In this document: in pieces, positions 26,154-36,430 of the stretch
Numbering within the stretch: position 1 is the stretch's first letter
How the letters are laid out: each line of letters begins with the position of its first letter
Assembly: GCF_014698965.1 (NCBI RefSeq)
Contig: NZ_JACXAE010000053.1
Location: forward strand, 62,001 to 126,000
DNA from: Iningainema tapete BLCC-T55
GTDB taxonomy: Bacteria; Cyanobacteriota; Cyanobacteriia; Cyanobacteriales; Nostocaceae
Length of the DNA: 64,000 nucleotides
Direction: 5' to 3'
The notes under the pieces: generated by a model
Databases searched by the model: none
Seen by the model: the letters and a program-made list of their open reading frames with translations, nothing else
Told to the model about the DNA's origin: nothing
Position numbers and translations under genes: made by a program

Positions 26154-26852
26154 CTACCTTTCTACCGGAATATCTGATACTACAAGCCGCAGTCTTTGTG
26201 CGGGATAATCTGTCAGAGAGAGTGAAATCCGCTTAACATCATCAAGTAAAGGCGTGGGAACGCTAACTGTACCAGAAAATGCAGGTCCATTTGCTGGTAA
26301 TTCTGCTGGTAAGCCGTCTGTACTAGCACTTAGCGTTCGTCCTTTATCATCAGTGACATCCAAAAAACTATACAGAAAACGTACAGAATCTTTACCTTGA
26401 TTTTGCATTTTTACTTTTAGCAGCAAAGCACCACCAGAAAAGCGAGCAGATTGCACAGCCAGAGAAACGCCTTCATTCTGAGCTGCGAGCGGAAATCCTG
26501 CTTGGGGTTTTTCAACTTCTTCTGGAGATTTTTGGGCTTCTAGCTTTTTCTGATTGTTATTGCTTTCTTCCTCATCTTCGTCTTTTTGGCGTGTTTTAGC
26601 AATTTTAGCTTTGCCTTCAATTCGTGCCTTGACAACTTTGAGGATTTCCTGCTCACTCAGTAAATCTAGCCCCCCATGTTGGGTGTTAGACTTACTGCTA
26701 GCAAACTTGGTAGCGGGACGAGCATCTGGTGCTGTCACACCTTTAAGCGCTTTACTCCCGATATCAAATCCTAAAAATGCGCTGATAAACCCAGATCCCA
26801 ACATCAGGGTTAACAAACTTAACGTTAAAACTACAGTGGAATTTAGTTTCAT
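26154..26852 (-). CDS. Conserved cyanobacterial protein with N-terminal membrane anchor
   Basis: 232 residues. An uncleaved-looking hydrophobic N-terminus (about 5-30, VVLTLSLLTLMLGSGFISAFLGF), a charged middle rich in Lys/Glu (EDEEESNNNQKK), and a C-terminal beta-rich domain (about 125-230; GVSLAVQSARFSGGALLLKVKMQNQGKDSVRFLYSFLDVTDDKG in part, then ISLSLTDYPAQRLRLVV). The C-terminal part looks like a small immunoglobulin-like beta fold, so it probably sits on the periplasmic or lumenal side. I do not recognise a named family. A hairpin terminator follows the stop. Confidence 0.65.
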   Translation of the reverse strand: MKLNSTVVLTLSLLTLMLGSGFISAFLGFDIGSKALKGVTAPDARPATKFASSKSNTQHGGLDLLSEQEILKVVKARIEGKAKIAKTRQKDEDEEESNNNQKKLEAQKSPEEVEKPQAGFPLAAQNEGVSLAVQSARFSGGALLLKVKMQNQGKDSVRFLYSFLDVTDDKGRTLSASTDGLPAELPANGPAFSGTVSVPTPLLDDVKRISLSLTDYPAQRLRLVVSDIPVER

Positions 26853-27118
26853 AGCTGACGAGCTACTGCTACTATATTGCTAATTTATTCATAAGTATTA
26901 AAGCTTTTTACTTCAATACATAGGGACTTAATCAATATTAGTCGGCGCTATCCTCTTGTCAAATTATAAATTTCCGTGTTTACAACCTACTCGCTCATGA
27001 TATAATGGATTAATGTTGACCACAATGTTTACTAATATCTTAGTTATGCTAAAGTAAGGATATAGCATAAACTAAGCTAGTTAAGTAAAAAAACTGGAAA
27101 AACGCAAAAACAAAACGA

Positions 27119-27191
27119 GCGCCTTTGGCCGATTGGGGAGGCAGCGAACTCATAATTCGCCTTCAGACTGGTTCGATTCCAGTAGGGCGCA
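27119..27191 (+). tRNA. tRNA with anticodon CAT (Met, elongator type likely)
   Basis: Cloverleaf: acceptor GCGCCTT/AGGGCGC (one G-T pair), anticodon stem GCGAA/TTCGC with loop CTCATAA (anticodon CAT at 27151-27153), T arm ACTGG-TTCGATT-CCAGT, discriminator A. No CCA is encoded, as is normal in cyanobacteria. The D arm is short, with three clear pairs GCC/GGC. An initiator tRNA is unlikely because the three G-C pairs GGG/CCC are absent from the anticodon stem. A lysidine-modified Ile2 tRNA with the same anticodon cannot be ruled out. Confidence 0.88.
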
Positions 27192-27194
27192 TTT

Positions 27195-27222
27195 GTAGAG
27201 ACGCGAAATTTCGCGTCTCTAC
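27195..27222. repeat. Perfect family A palindrome downstream of the tRNA
   Basis: 28-base perfect palindrome GTAGAGACGCGAAA...TTTCGCGTCTCTAC, three bases after the tRNA and three before the stop of the convergent gene. It is probably a shared terminator hairpin. Confidence 0.85.
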
Positions 27223-27225
27223 GTT

Positions 27226-27657
27226 TTATCTAGGTAAAGAAGTTTCAAAACGGAATTCAGTTCCCATTCTGAGTTTATGGGCATTCAATTGGGGAGAAGC
27301 TAATAATGAGGTGTTGTAAGGATTAGGTAAATCTGGAGTCCGAAGATAGGGATCGTTGCTCACCTGTTGGGTAAGCACATCACGATAGACAATATTCACC
27401 AACTCAGCATCTCGTGCAATCTCACTTTCTGGGAAGGAGTTGCGAAAAAAAGAGCCAGGTCCAATGATCCAGTTTACCTGACGCTGGAAAGTTTGATTCT
27501 CATAAAAATCGGGATCATTTTGAAAATAAGCCCGGTTAAACACGTCATTAGTTTCTTCATAATTAATTGTTTTTGTTTGCGCTACTGCCACAGACGAAAA
27601 AGCAATAGTAGCAATTAGCACTATAACTGCACTGAGTGATTTACACTGGAAACCCAT
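27226..27657 (-). CDS. Small exported protein of unknown function
   Basis: 143 residues. Signal peptide: MGFQCKSLSAVIVLIATIAF...SVAVAQ with cleavage after AVA. The mature part is about 117 residues, rich in Asn, Tyr and Phe (DVFNRAYFQNDPDFYENQTF and SFFRNSFPESEIARDAELVNIVYRDV). No cysteines remain and no catalytic motif is seen. The family is not recognised by name, although the clean signal peptide and gene-like composition support a real gene. It is divergent from pyrE. Confidence 0.7.
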   Translation of the reverse strand: MGFQCKSLSAVIVLIATIAFSSVAVAQTKTINYEETNDVFNRAYFQNDPDFYENQTFQRQVNWIIGPGSFFRNSFPESEIARDAELVNIVYRDVLTQQVSNDPYLRTPDLPNPYNTSLLASPQLNAHKLRMGTEFRFETSLPR

Positions 27658-27761
27658 ATATATTACACCTGTATGTTTTTTGCGAATCTTAACTTATGCT
27701 GGAAACACATGAACTTTTGTAAGTTCATCCATTGGTGTAACATAAATTTAAACGTGTTGTA

Positions 27762-28376
27762 ATGCTCGATCAAGCCAAAACCTTTACTGAGTCAAATGTT
27801 TGGGCAACTACTGCTGATTTGACTACTGTACGCAAAAAATTACTAGATTTATTTTGTCACCTCGCATATCAAGAGGGTAATTTTGTCCTCTCCTCCGGGC
27901 AGCAAAGTTCTTATTATATTAATGGTAAGCAGGTAACGTTACATCCGCAAGGTGCTGTGGCGATCGCACGCACTCTCTTATCCCTACTACCCCTAGATAC
28001 CCAAGCCGTCGCTGGTTTAACATTAGGAGCAGATCCTATCGTCAGTGCTGTGAGTGTAGTTTCCGTGTATGAAAATCGCTCAATCCCAGCCCTAATTATT
28101 CGTAAAGAAGCCAAAGGACATGGTACAAAAGCATACATTGAAGGTCCTAACTTGCCAGAAAATGCAAAAGTCGTAGTTTTAGAAGATGTTGTCACCACTG
28201 GACAATCTGCCATGAAAGCCGTTGAACGGCTAACAGCAGCAGATTATACAGTTGAGCAAGTAATTTCACTAGTAGATAGACAGCAAGGGGGAGCAGAGTT
28301 TTACCAGTCAGTAGGGTTAAAGTTTGAGGCGGTATTTACCATTGAGGAAATTCAACAGCGGTATCGGGAAATGTAG
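27762..28376 (+). CDS. pyrE: Orotate phosphoribosyltransferase
   Basis: 204 residues. PRPP-binding motif VVLEDVVTTGQSAMKAVE and the substrate-binding SGQQSSYYINGKQVTLHP and IRKEAKGHGTKAYIEG loops place it firmly in PyrE. It makes orotidine 5'-monophosphate in pyrimidine synthesis. The stop codon TAG (28374-28376) lies inside a family A palindrome, so the repeat sets the C-terminus (RYREM). Another pyrimidine gene, pyrG, is 28 kb away. Confidence 0.96.
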   Translation: MLDQAKTFTESNVWATTADLTTVRKKLLDLFCHLAYQEGNFVLSSGQQSSYYINGKQVTLHPQGAVAIARTLLSLLPLDTQAVAGLTLGADPIVSAVSVVSVYENRSIPALIIRKEAKGHGTKAYIEGPNLPENAKVVVLEDVVTTGQSAMKAVERLTAADYTVEQVISLVDRQQGGAEFYQSVGLKFEAVFTIEEIQQRYREM

Positions 28377-28401
28377 AGACGCCCCAACGGGACGTCTCTA
28401 C
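28373..28401. repeat. Family A palindrome overlapping the pyrE stop codon
   Basis: GTAGAGACGCCCC...CGTCTCTAC. The TAG in the left arm is the stop codon of pyrE. The hairpin lies between the convergent pyrE and thiC genes. Confidence 0.85.
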
Positions 28402-28410
28402 AAACAATAC

Positions 28411-29887
<1,477 letters not shown>

Positions 29888-29946
29888 AGAATTGATTCTA
29901 TCATTGTGGATGGGGGTAAGCGCAATAGAGATGGCATTATGGAAAT

Positions 29947-30531
29947 ATGGCTCAATATCGATACATAATATTTTACAAACCTTATGGTGTTCTGAGTCAG
30001 TTTACCCAGGACTCGCCGACACGTAGTACTTTAAAAGATTACATTGATGTTCCCGATGTATATCCTGTAGGGCGTTTGGATTGGGACAGTGAGGGTTTAC
30101 TTTTGTTAACAAATCATGGACAATTGCAACATCGTTTGTCTCATCCTCGGTTTGCTCATGAACGTACTTATTGGGTACAAGTGGAGCGAATACCGGATGA
30201 GGATGCGATCGCCAACCTGAAAAAAGGTGTAAAAATCCAAGATTACCTAACTCGTCCGGCAAAAGTAAAATTGTTACCTGAAGAACCACCGTTACCTCCG
30301 AGAGATCCACCAATTAGATTTCGCCTCAACGTGCCAACAGCTTGGTTAGAAATGACTTTAACAGAGGGAAAAAACCGCCAGGTAAGAAGAATGACGGCAG
30401 CGGTGGGATTTCCGACTTTACGACTAGTAAGAATTAGTATCAATAATTTACAATTAGATGGTTTACAACCAGGTCAATGGCGCGAGCTTACCGCCAGTGA
30501 ACAGAAATTGTTACACAAATCGGTTTTTTAA
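29947..30531 (+). CDS. RluE-like rRNA large-subunit pseudouridine synthase
   Basis: 194 residues with the RsuA/RluB/E/F catalytic motif [18 protein letters not shown] (catalytic Asp in GRLDWDS), FHKP-like start [29 protein letters not shown], and [23 protein letters not shown] at the C-terminus. There is no N-terminal S4 domain, which fits the RluE subclass (23S rRNA U2457 in E. coli). The precise target is inferred. A family A repeat follows the stop by two bases. Confidence 0.9.
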   Translation: MAQYRYIIFYKPYGVLSQFTQDSPTRSTLKDYIDVPDVYPVGRLDWDSEGLLLLTNHGQLQHRLSHPRFAHERTYWVQVERIPDEDAIANLKKGVKIQDYLTRPAKVKLLPEEPPLPPRDPPIRFRLNVPTAWLEMTLTEGKNRQVRRMTAAVGFPTLRLVRISINNLQLDGLQPGQWRELTASEQKLLHKSVF

Positions 30532-30533
30532 CT

Positions 30534-30560
30534 GTAGAGACGTTCCGGCGGAACGTCTTT
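30534..30560. repeat. Imperfect family A palindrome
   Basis: GTAGAGACGTTCC...GGAACGTCTTTCC, two bases after the pseudouridine synthase stop. The right arm is degraded (CTTTCC instead of CTCTAC). Confidence 0.75.
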
Positions 30561-30688
30561 CCATCTAAATTTTTTCGCTATTTTGCCAAAATTATAGTAA
30601 AATAATTTTTTCCTACCACCTTTTCAAACTCAGTATTTAGGTGCAAGCTGAAGTTTGATGATTCCCAATCAGCAATTTAACTTGCCCC

Positions 30689-31900
30689 ATGCTTGCCGAA
30701 AATCAAGATATTGTGTTAACGCCTGCACACTTGGAACTTGTGCCTGAAAAAGCTTGCGATTTAGAAATTTGTTCAGCAGAAACCCTACGTCGTACCCAAG
30801 ACGAACTGCTGTGGTATCGGAAAATCTACGACAATACCCCCTGTGTATACTTCAATTTGGATGCGTTGGGGACAATTTTGTTAGTAAATCAATTTGGTGC
30901 AGACTGTTTGGGGTATGCGCCACAAGAATTAATCAAAAAGCCAATTTTTGATTTGTTTGCTTTGTCAGAGCAGCAAAAGTTAGCTGACGAATTGATGAAG
31001 TTGTGTTCATCACCTATTGACATCGTTAAGGAGGAATTTCGCTTGAACTGCCCTGCAAGTAAAATTGTGTGGGTAAAGGTTGTAGCGCGGATAGTACCTG
31101 ATGAGAATGTGCCGACAATAATTATGGTTTGTGAGGATATTACAGCTCACAAGCAAGCAGAAGACGAAAAAGTTAGTCTCAATCGCCTGAAAGAAGAGTT
31201 TCTCAGTACGGTTTCCCACGAATTACGTACACCACTGACAAATATGAAAATGGCAATTCAGATGCTGTTGATTGCACTGAATCAGGAAAAAAATTTATCC
31301 GAGTCAGCAGCAGAACGAGCTAGAGCGACTCGCTACTTAGATATACTGAATAATGAGTGCGATCGCGAAATCAACCTCATTAACAACTTTCTCGATTTAC
31401 AGCGCTTGGAAACCAACCCTAAACCACTGGTATTGGAAACAATACAGGTAGAGGAATGGCTTATGAGGGTAATGGAACTATTTAAAGCACGTAACCGCCA
31501 CTGTTCTCATCACCAGATGGGACTCTTTGTAGACGCTGAGCTTCCAGCATTGATTATTGATCAATTTAGCTTAGAACGAATTTTACTAGAATTGCTTGCC
31601 AACGCCTGTAAATTCAGTCCTGAGGGTGAAAAAATTACCGTCACCGCTCAATTAAAATCAGATTATATCCAATTACAGGTGCTCAATACGGGTGTAGAAA
31701 TTCCTCAAGGGGAAATACCACGTATATTTGAAAAATTTTACCGCATACCAAGTAACGATCCCTGGAAACAGGGTGGTACAGGGTTAGGATTGGCACTGGT
31801 AGAAAAACTCACATCTGCCTTGGGGGGAACAATTGAGGTGAAAAGTGAGTCAAATAATACCTGCTTTAGTATTCAACTTCCGGTAGCGCGTCAAAATTAA
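30689..31900 (+). CDS. PAS domain sensor histidine kinase
   Basis: 403 residues. Residues about 40-150 form a PAS domain (YDNTPCVYFNLDALGTILLVNQFGADCLGYAP region) with a PAC-like end. HisKA has STVSHELRTPLTNMK with His177. The HATPase_c domain has an N box LLELLANACKFSPEG and G2 GGTGLGLALVEKL, but the G1 box reads LNTGVEI: Asn333 replaces the usual Asp. This altered G1 is a point to test, though the rest of the ATP site is intact. Cytoplasmic; no membrane segment is seen. Lies upstream of the PP2C and FHA-kinase genes on the same strand with short spacers, so the three may be co-expressed. Confidence 0.9.
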   Translation: MLAENQDIVLTPAHLELVPEKACDLEICSAETLRRTQDELLWYRKIYDNTPCVYFNLDALGTILLVNQFGADCLGYAPQELIKKPIFDLFALSEQQKLADELMKLCSSPIDIVKEEFRLNCPASKIVWVKVVARIVPDENVPTIIMVCEDITAHKQAEDEKVSLNRLKEEFLSTVSHELRTPLTNMKMAIQMLLIALNQEKNLSESAAERARATRYLDILNNECDREINLINNFLDLQRLETNPKPLVLETIQVEEWLMRVMELFKARNRHCSHHQMGLFVDAELPALIIDQFSLERILLELLANACKFSPEGEKITVTAQLKSDYIQLQVLNTGVEIPQGEIPRIFEKFYRIPSNDPWKQGGTGLGLALVEKLTSALGGTIEVKSESNNTCFSIQLPVARQN

Positions 31901-32033
31901 AATTGCCACAAAAATTCACATGTGAAACCACAATATTGTAATATTTACTGTAGGCAAGTGCTGCCAATTGTGGCACTCTGGATCTAAGTGGCTACAAGCA
32001 CTTTGGAACTGGAATCAAGGAACTTCCACAATA

Positions 32034-33908
32034 ATGCTGATTTGCCCTCGGTGTAGCTTTGAAAATTCTGACAATAACAAATTTTGTCAAAATTGCGGAA
32101 ACTCCCTGACTCACAGGGATTGTCCTCAATGTACAACCCTTGTGCCTGTAAATGTCCAACTTTGTCACAACTGCGGTGCAGAATGTGGAAAATTTTGGTG
32201 GGCAATTATTACAGGAAATCCCTCACGCACAAACTCCCCCACTCAAGAATGCTATTTAGACAACAATCAACGTTATCAACTGCTCCAAGCATTACCACCT
32301 GTAGACGAAGCGAGTGGTGAGATAGAGGTGAGGGTATTAGACTGCTTACCATATCAAGTGTCGCCACTGAAAACAATCTTGGCACAGCAACAAAGTTTGA
32401 TGCCGCAATCAATTGAAGCAAATGGAATTCCTCACACTGCTAAACCTTACATTGGTTTACAAACTCAGTGTCATCAGGGAATACCACCATTACATGATGC
32501 ATGGGAACAAGATCGTGTACAAGTGGTTTTAATTGAAGATCGATCCGATTGGCAGTATTTAATTGACTTGTGGCAAGAAGACAAAACAACTTCGTTGCAG
32601 ATCGTACATTGTTTGTACCAGATGACTCAACTGTGGATAGTGCTGGAGAAAGTTAATTGTTGTCAGAGTTTATTGGAGTTGTCGAATCTACGATTGGATG
32701 AAGACGGGGCAGTTGCTCTACAAAGGTTGTATGTGGATAGTGCGCCCATGCCACAAAGCCAGGAAGATGAACCACCTTTAACGATTAAAACTTTGGGAAG
32801 AATATGGCAAGCTTTATTTCGACAATCCCAACGCACACAATTTGGCTCAATAGTGCAATTATTGGGAGAAATCGAAATGGATAAGATTCAGACGATCGCT
32901 CAGTTACAATCGAGTTTACAATTGATCGCTTCTGAACTACAAGGTATCCCAAAAAGTACAAAAGCCGACACTCCACTAGAAATCACTACTAGCGCACCAA
33001 CGATCTTACAATTGGAAGATACAGAGGGAAGTGGTGTAAAAAACGATGATATGCCAACAGTTGTCTTGCCCATGCAGCTAATTAGTTTGGAAAATGCTGG
33101 ACTTACTGATGTAGGAAGACAAAGAAATCACAATGAGGACTATTTTGGCATTGAAAATCAAATTAATAAGTTAGAGTTGCCTAATAGCCGCTCTGTACAA
33201 GCCCGTGGTTTATTTATTTTATGTGACGGAATGGGAGGGCATGCAGGTGGGGAAGTGGCAAGTGCTTTGGCAGTCAATAACTTACGACAATTCTTCCAAA
33301 CACGTTGGATTAGTAATCAACTACCAACTGAAGCGGAAATTCGTGAAGCAGTAAAGCAAGCAAACAAAGCTATTTACGATCTTAATCAAAAAGATGCCCG
33401 TTCTGGTGTTGGACGGATGGGTACAACTTTGGTAATGTTACTGCTCCAAGATACTCATGTCGCAGTCGCCCATGTAGGAGATAGCCGTTTGTACCGTTTT
33501 ACTCGCAAGCGAGGATTAGATCAACTTACAGTAGATCATGAAGTTGGGCAACGAGAGATTTTACGGGGTGTAGAACCTAGTGAGGCTTATGCCCGTCAAG
33601 ATGCTTACCAGCTGACTCAAGCCCTTGGACCGCGTGATGAGAATTTTATCATTCCTGATGTACAATTTTTTGAGATTAATGAAGATACTTTGTTTATTCT
33701 TGCCTCAGATGGTTTATCAGATAATGATTTACTAGAAACTAACGTCCAAACTCACTTAGAACCTCTGTTGAATAAGAATACTCATTTAGAAAGTGGTGTT
33801 AAAGATTTAATTGATTTAGCTAACACTTACAATGGTCATGACAATATCACAGCCGTGTTAATTCGAGCAAAAGTGCGTCCAAATTTGGAACAACAAGCTA
33901 GGGGTTAG
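32034..33908 (+). CDS. PP2C-type Ser/Thr phosphatase with N-terminal zinc ribbons
   Basis: About 624 residues. The start has two zinc-ribbon modules: CPRCSFENSDNNKFCQNCG and CPQCTTLVPVNVQLCHNCG. A middle of unknown fold follows (about 70-370). The C-terminal PP2C domain has the metal-binding motifs VGRQRNHNEDYFG, LFILCDGMGGHAGGEVAS, AHVGDSRLYRF, and FILASDGLSDND. The ATG at 32034 is used because the family starts with CPRC; a TTG at 31968 is improbable. The gene for the FHA-kinase follows after only five bases. It probably reverses phosphorylation by that or other Ser/Thr kinases. Confidence 0.92.
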   Translation: MLICPRCSFENSDNNKFCQNCGNSLTHRDCPQCTTLVPVNVQLCHNCGAECGKFWWAIITGNPSRTNSPTQECYLDNNQRYQLLQALPPVDEASGEIEVRVLDCLPYQVSPLKTILAQQQSLMPQSIEANGIPHTAKPYIGLQTQCHQGIPPLHDAWEQDRVQVVLIEDRSDWQYLIDLWQEDKTTSLQIVHCLYQMTQLWIVLEKVNCCQSLLELSNLRLDEDGAVALQRLYVDSAPMPQSQEDEPPLTIKTLGRIWQALFRQSQRTQFGSIVQLLGEIEMDKIQTIAQLQSSLQLIASELQGIPKSTKADTPLEITTSAPTILQLEDTEGSGVKNDDMPTVVLPMQLISLENAGLTDVGRQRNHNEDYFGIENQINKLELPNSRSVQARGLFILCDGMGGHAGGEVASALAVNNLRQFFQTRWISNQLPTEAEIREAVKQANKAIYDLNQKDARSGVGRMGTTLVMLLLQDTHVAVAHVGDSRLYRFTRKRGLDQLTVDHEVGQREILRGVEPSEAYARQDAYQLTQALGPRDENFIIPDVQFFEINEDTLFILASDGLSDNDLLETNVQTHLEPLLNKNTHLESGVKDLIDLANTYNGHDNITAVLIRAKVRPNLEQQARG

Positions 33909-33913
33909 GGGAT

Positions 33914-35119
33914 ATGGTAATGCTAACCCTGTTAGAAACGCAAAAAAAAACGCCTCTCCAGCAGTGGAGCTTTGAGAACGAAACTGTGATTCGAGTTGGT
34001 CGTTCGGGGGATAATGATGTTGTTTTAACTAATAGTTTAGTTTCTCGGCATCATTTAGAAATTAGGAAGATTGGTTCTGATGATGGTTTGTGGCAGGTAA
34101 CTAGTCAAGGTACTAATGGTACTTTTATTGACGGCGTTTTAGTGACGCAAAGAATTTTACCAAATGATGCTTTGCTACAACTAGCCCAAGGAGGACCAAT
34201 TTTAAAATTCCAGGTTCAAGAGCAGACAATACCACAAAATACAACCCCTAATGGTTGCACCCACGAAGGTAATTCTCCTGATAATTTGTTTTGTATCCAT
34301 TGCGGTCAACCCCTCAATGTGCAACAGACTATTCGTAATTATCAGGTGTTACGGACTTTAGGACAAGGTGGTATGGGTACTACTTTTCTCGCTTGGGATG
34401 GAGTAGGGAATATGTCTGGACACCCGCAGTTGTTGGTGTTAAAACAAATGAATGCTGATATGGCAAAGGTTGCTAAAGCAAGAGAGTTATTTGAGCGAGA
34501 AGCAAATACGCTCAAATCTCTTCACCATGCTGGGATACCTAAATATTACGACTTCTTTGTCGAAGGTGGGAAGAAGTATTTGGCAATGGAATTAGTTCAT
34601 GGGCAGGATTTAGAAAAACTTATTTATCTTAAAGGTCCTGTGACGCCAAATCAAGCGATCGCTTGGATGATTCAAACTTGTGACATTTTAAGTTATTTGC
34701 ATAATCAGGAGCCGCCACTAATTCATCGTGACATCAAACCAGCTAATCTGATGGTGCGAAATGCCAATAATCAGATCGTGGTTTTGGATTTTGGCGCTGT
34801 GAAGGAGATAGGCACAACCCCTGGTACTCGTATTGGTGCAGAAGGTTACTGCGCACCAGAACAAGAAAGAGGACAACCTTTGACTCAATCAGATTTGTAT
34901 GCTATCGGACCTACGTTAATTTTCTTAGTCACTGGCGAACACCCCTTCAAATTTTATCGCCAGCGAGGACGAAATTTTCGTTTTGATGTCACAAAAGTGC
35001 CGACAATTACACCTGATTTAAGGGATGTGATTGATCATGTGACAGAACCGTTGCCACGCGATCGTTTTCAAACTGCCCAGGAATTAGCCGCTGCATTAGC
35101 TATGTGCAAGGTATCCTAG
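33914..35119 (+). CDS. FHA domain, zinc-ribbon Ser/Thr protein kinase
   Basis: 401 residues. FHA domain (about 20-100: IRVGRSGDNDVVLTNSLVSRHHLEI and GTNGTFIDG), a zinc-ribbon-like stretch CTHEGNSPDNLFCIHCG (about 115-135), then a kinase domain with LGQGGMGTTFLAWD (Gly loop), LLVLKQMN, HRDIKPANLM, LDFGAVKE, and PEQERGQPLTQSDLYAIG. Catalytic residues are complete. The FHA domain binds phosphothreonine and may read out its own or a partner's phosphorylation. It follows the PP2C gene by five bases, and both carry zinc ribbons. Overlaps the 3' end of the small convergent gene by four bases. Confidence 0.93.
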   Translation: MVMLTLLETQKKTPLQQWSFENETVIRVGRSGDNDVVLTNSLVSRHHLEIRKIGSDDGLWQVTSQGTNGTFIDGVLVTQRILPNDALLQLAQGGPILKFQVQEQTIPQNTTPNGCTHEGNSPDNLFCIHCGQPLNVQQTIRNYQVLRTLGQGGMGTTFLAWDGVGNMSGHPQLLVLKQMNADMAKVAKARELFEREANTLKSLHHAGIPKYYDFFVEGGKKYLAMELVHGQDLEKLIYLKGPVTPNQAIAWMIQTCDILSYLHNQEPPLIHRDIKPANLMVRNANNQIVVLDFGAVKEIGTTPGTRIGAEGYCAPEQERGQPLTQSDLYAIGPTLIFLVTGEHPFKFYRQRGRNFRFDVTKVPTITPDLRDVIDHVTEPLPRDRFQTAQELAAALAMCKVS

Positions 35120-35337
35120 TTTTCATCATCCCAAGTTTCTACTTCAATCAACTCGCTCAGTGGATCTTGCATACTAAATCCAAAGTCCAACAATTCCTTT
35201 TTCCAGTGCTGCCAATCATCGCCATAGAGCAAGGCGATTTTCCAGATACTATCACTTGGCTTGATAATTTTCGATTCTACAAGTGATTGCACATTACGTT
35301 GCAATTTCACCATCGGGTGAATTACTTGCTGAGTCAT
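35116..35337 (-). CDS. DUF4327 family protein
   Basis: 73 residues from the ATG at 35337: MTQQVIHPMVKLQRNVQ, then SLVESKIIKPSDSIWKIALLYGDDW and LLDFGFSMQDPLSELIEVETW. This small acidic, soluble protein matches cyanobacterial DUF4327; the family length (about 70) supports this start rather than the TTG/ATG 60 bases upstream. Its 3' end overlaps the FHA-kinase gene by four bases. Function is unknown. Confidence 0.75.
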   Translation of the reverse strand: MTQQVIHPMVKLQRNVQSLVESKIIKPSDSIWKIALLYGDDWQHWKKELLDFGFSMQDPLSELIEVETWDDEN

Positions 35338-35524
35338 AACCTCGATTAATTTGTTAATTTGGTTTGGGTAATACTTAATTAAAACCGCATCCCTCAAGAG
35401 AGGTATTGCCTATGCGTAGAGGGGTATACTTTAGCAATGCGAGTTCTAACTTCTTCAATATAGCATAGCATACTTTACTAAATTACTCAAAAATTCGGTT
35501 TTGTACGGTAATTACCACTGAGAA

Positions 35525-35557
35525 GGAGTCAGGAGACAGGAGACAGGAGTCAGGAGA
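35525..35557. repeat. TCAGGAG/ACAGGAG heptamer repeats
   Basis: Tandem units GGAGTCAGGAGACAGGAGAC and GTCAGGAG; same type as at 55897-55924 inside the ROK kinase gene. Confidence 0.75.
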
Positions 35558-35708
35558 ATTTTTTACTCTCATCCTGAGTGCCAAGCCACCTGATTTAAAG
35601 CTTGTACGGCATTAAATATAGCTCAGTTTACCGTTTATACAAATAGCTCTTTTGGAGGATGAATTGCTAAATTTTCTGCTCAATGTGTTGTTAAAACCTA
35701 TAATAACT

Positions 35709-35736
35709 GTAGAGACATTACATGTAACGTCTCTAC
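35709..35736. repeat. Family A palindrome, intergenic copy
   Basis: GTAGAGACATTAC...GTAACGTCTCTAC, with the ends conserved and one mismatch (CAT/ACG) near the middle. Confidence 0.8.
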
Positions 35737-35833
35737 AATTAGGTATCGTCTTTCATTCACAGATATTTTATTCCATATGCGATCGCCATGTACTCAAGTA
35801 CATGGCTAATAGCTCAAGTCCGTTAAACCGGAC

Positions 35834-35924
35834 TAAAAATCAACACCCTAGTCGGCTTTAGCCGACTTAAGCTATAAGCCTAGAACTGAAGTTCTAGGTA
35901 GGCAGATTGCAGAAGAATGAAATA
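35834..35924. repeat. Double-hairpin dispersed repeat (family B), copy 2
   Basis: Near-identical to 12457-12544. Perfect stems GTCGGCT/AGCCGAC and CCTAGAACT/AGTTCTAGG separated by TTAAGCTATAAG. The loop changes (GA versus AA) with the stems kept, which suggests the fold is what is conserved. Confidence 0.85.
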
Positions 35925-36169
35925 GCCTTAATCTTTCATTCGTGATTGTAAAAACTAAATTTTGTTTTGTCTGAGTCGAAACTTTGTAGCTTTTTGAGAA
36001 GATTTTAAGTTACAACAACTGTGCAGTAAAGTGTAAATATTTACTGTAATTAGTGGAACTTCCTCTAGAGTATAGCAAACATCAATAGTTCTACTAACTT
36101 CTACAAAACTTTATAATCTTTTAATTATTGTCTTATCCCAATTCTTCTTATAGTTGGCAGACGTTTTTA

Positions 36170-36206
36170 CCCCCCAACCCCCCTTTGAAGGGGGGCAGGA
36201 GGGATC
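36170..36206. repeat. G/C-block repeat (family C), copy
   Basis: ACCCCCCAACCCCCC...GGGGGGCAGGAGGG. The C-run and G-run can pair. Similar sequences are at 53645-53673 and, in coding DNA, 5841-5881. Confidence 0.65.
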
Positions 36207-36430
36207 TTGTCTTGGCTTGTTTCGCCGTATTACCTCGTACTCCTCGTTCCCAGTCTCTGACTGGGAATGCCTACTTGGAGGCTCCGCCTCCCTTATACCT
36301 CGTTCCCAATCTCACCCCTTCACCAAGCAAAAAATTCTAAATATGATGATAGTTTTTGTAAAAGCCGTGGGTATCCTGATAACGAGAGGCTAGAGCATAT
36401 CTCAGTAATTACCACAAGAAGGAGCAAAAC

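Larger units (their letters stand above)
35398..36430. other. Long repeat-rich intergenic region
   Basis: About 1 kb with no convincing gene. It holds tandem CAGGAGAC/TCAGGAG units (35525-35557), a family A palindrome (35709-35736), a family B double hairpin (35834-35924), a G/C-block repeat (36170-36206) and a TTCCCAGTCTCTGACTGGGAA inverted element (about 36245-36270). ORFs of 60-80 codons in this stretch run through the repeats and are not credible. The last part precedes the TPR gene, whose ribosome site GAAGGAG is at 36418-36424. Confidence 0.7.

Noticed and set aside
27119-27191. Reading the CAT-anticodon tRNA as initiator tRNA-fMet
   Set aside because: The anticodon stem GCGAA/TTCGC lacks the three consecutive G-C pairs of initiators, and position 1-72 is a normal G-C pair.
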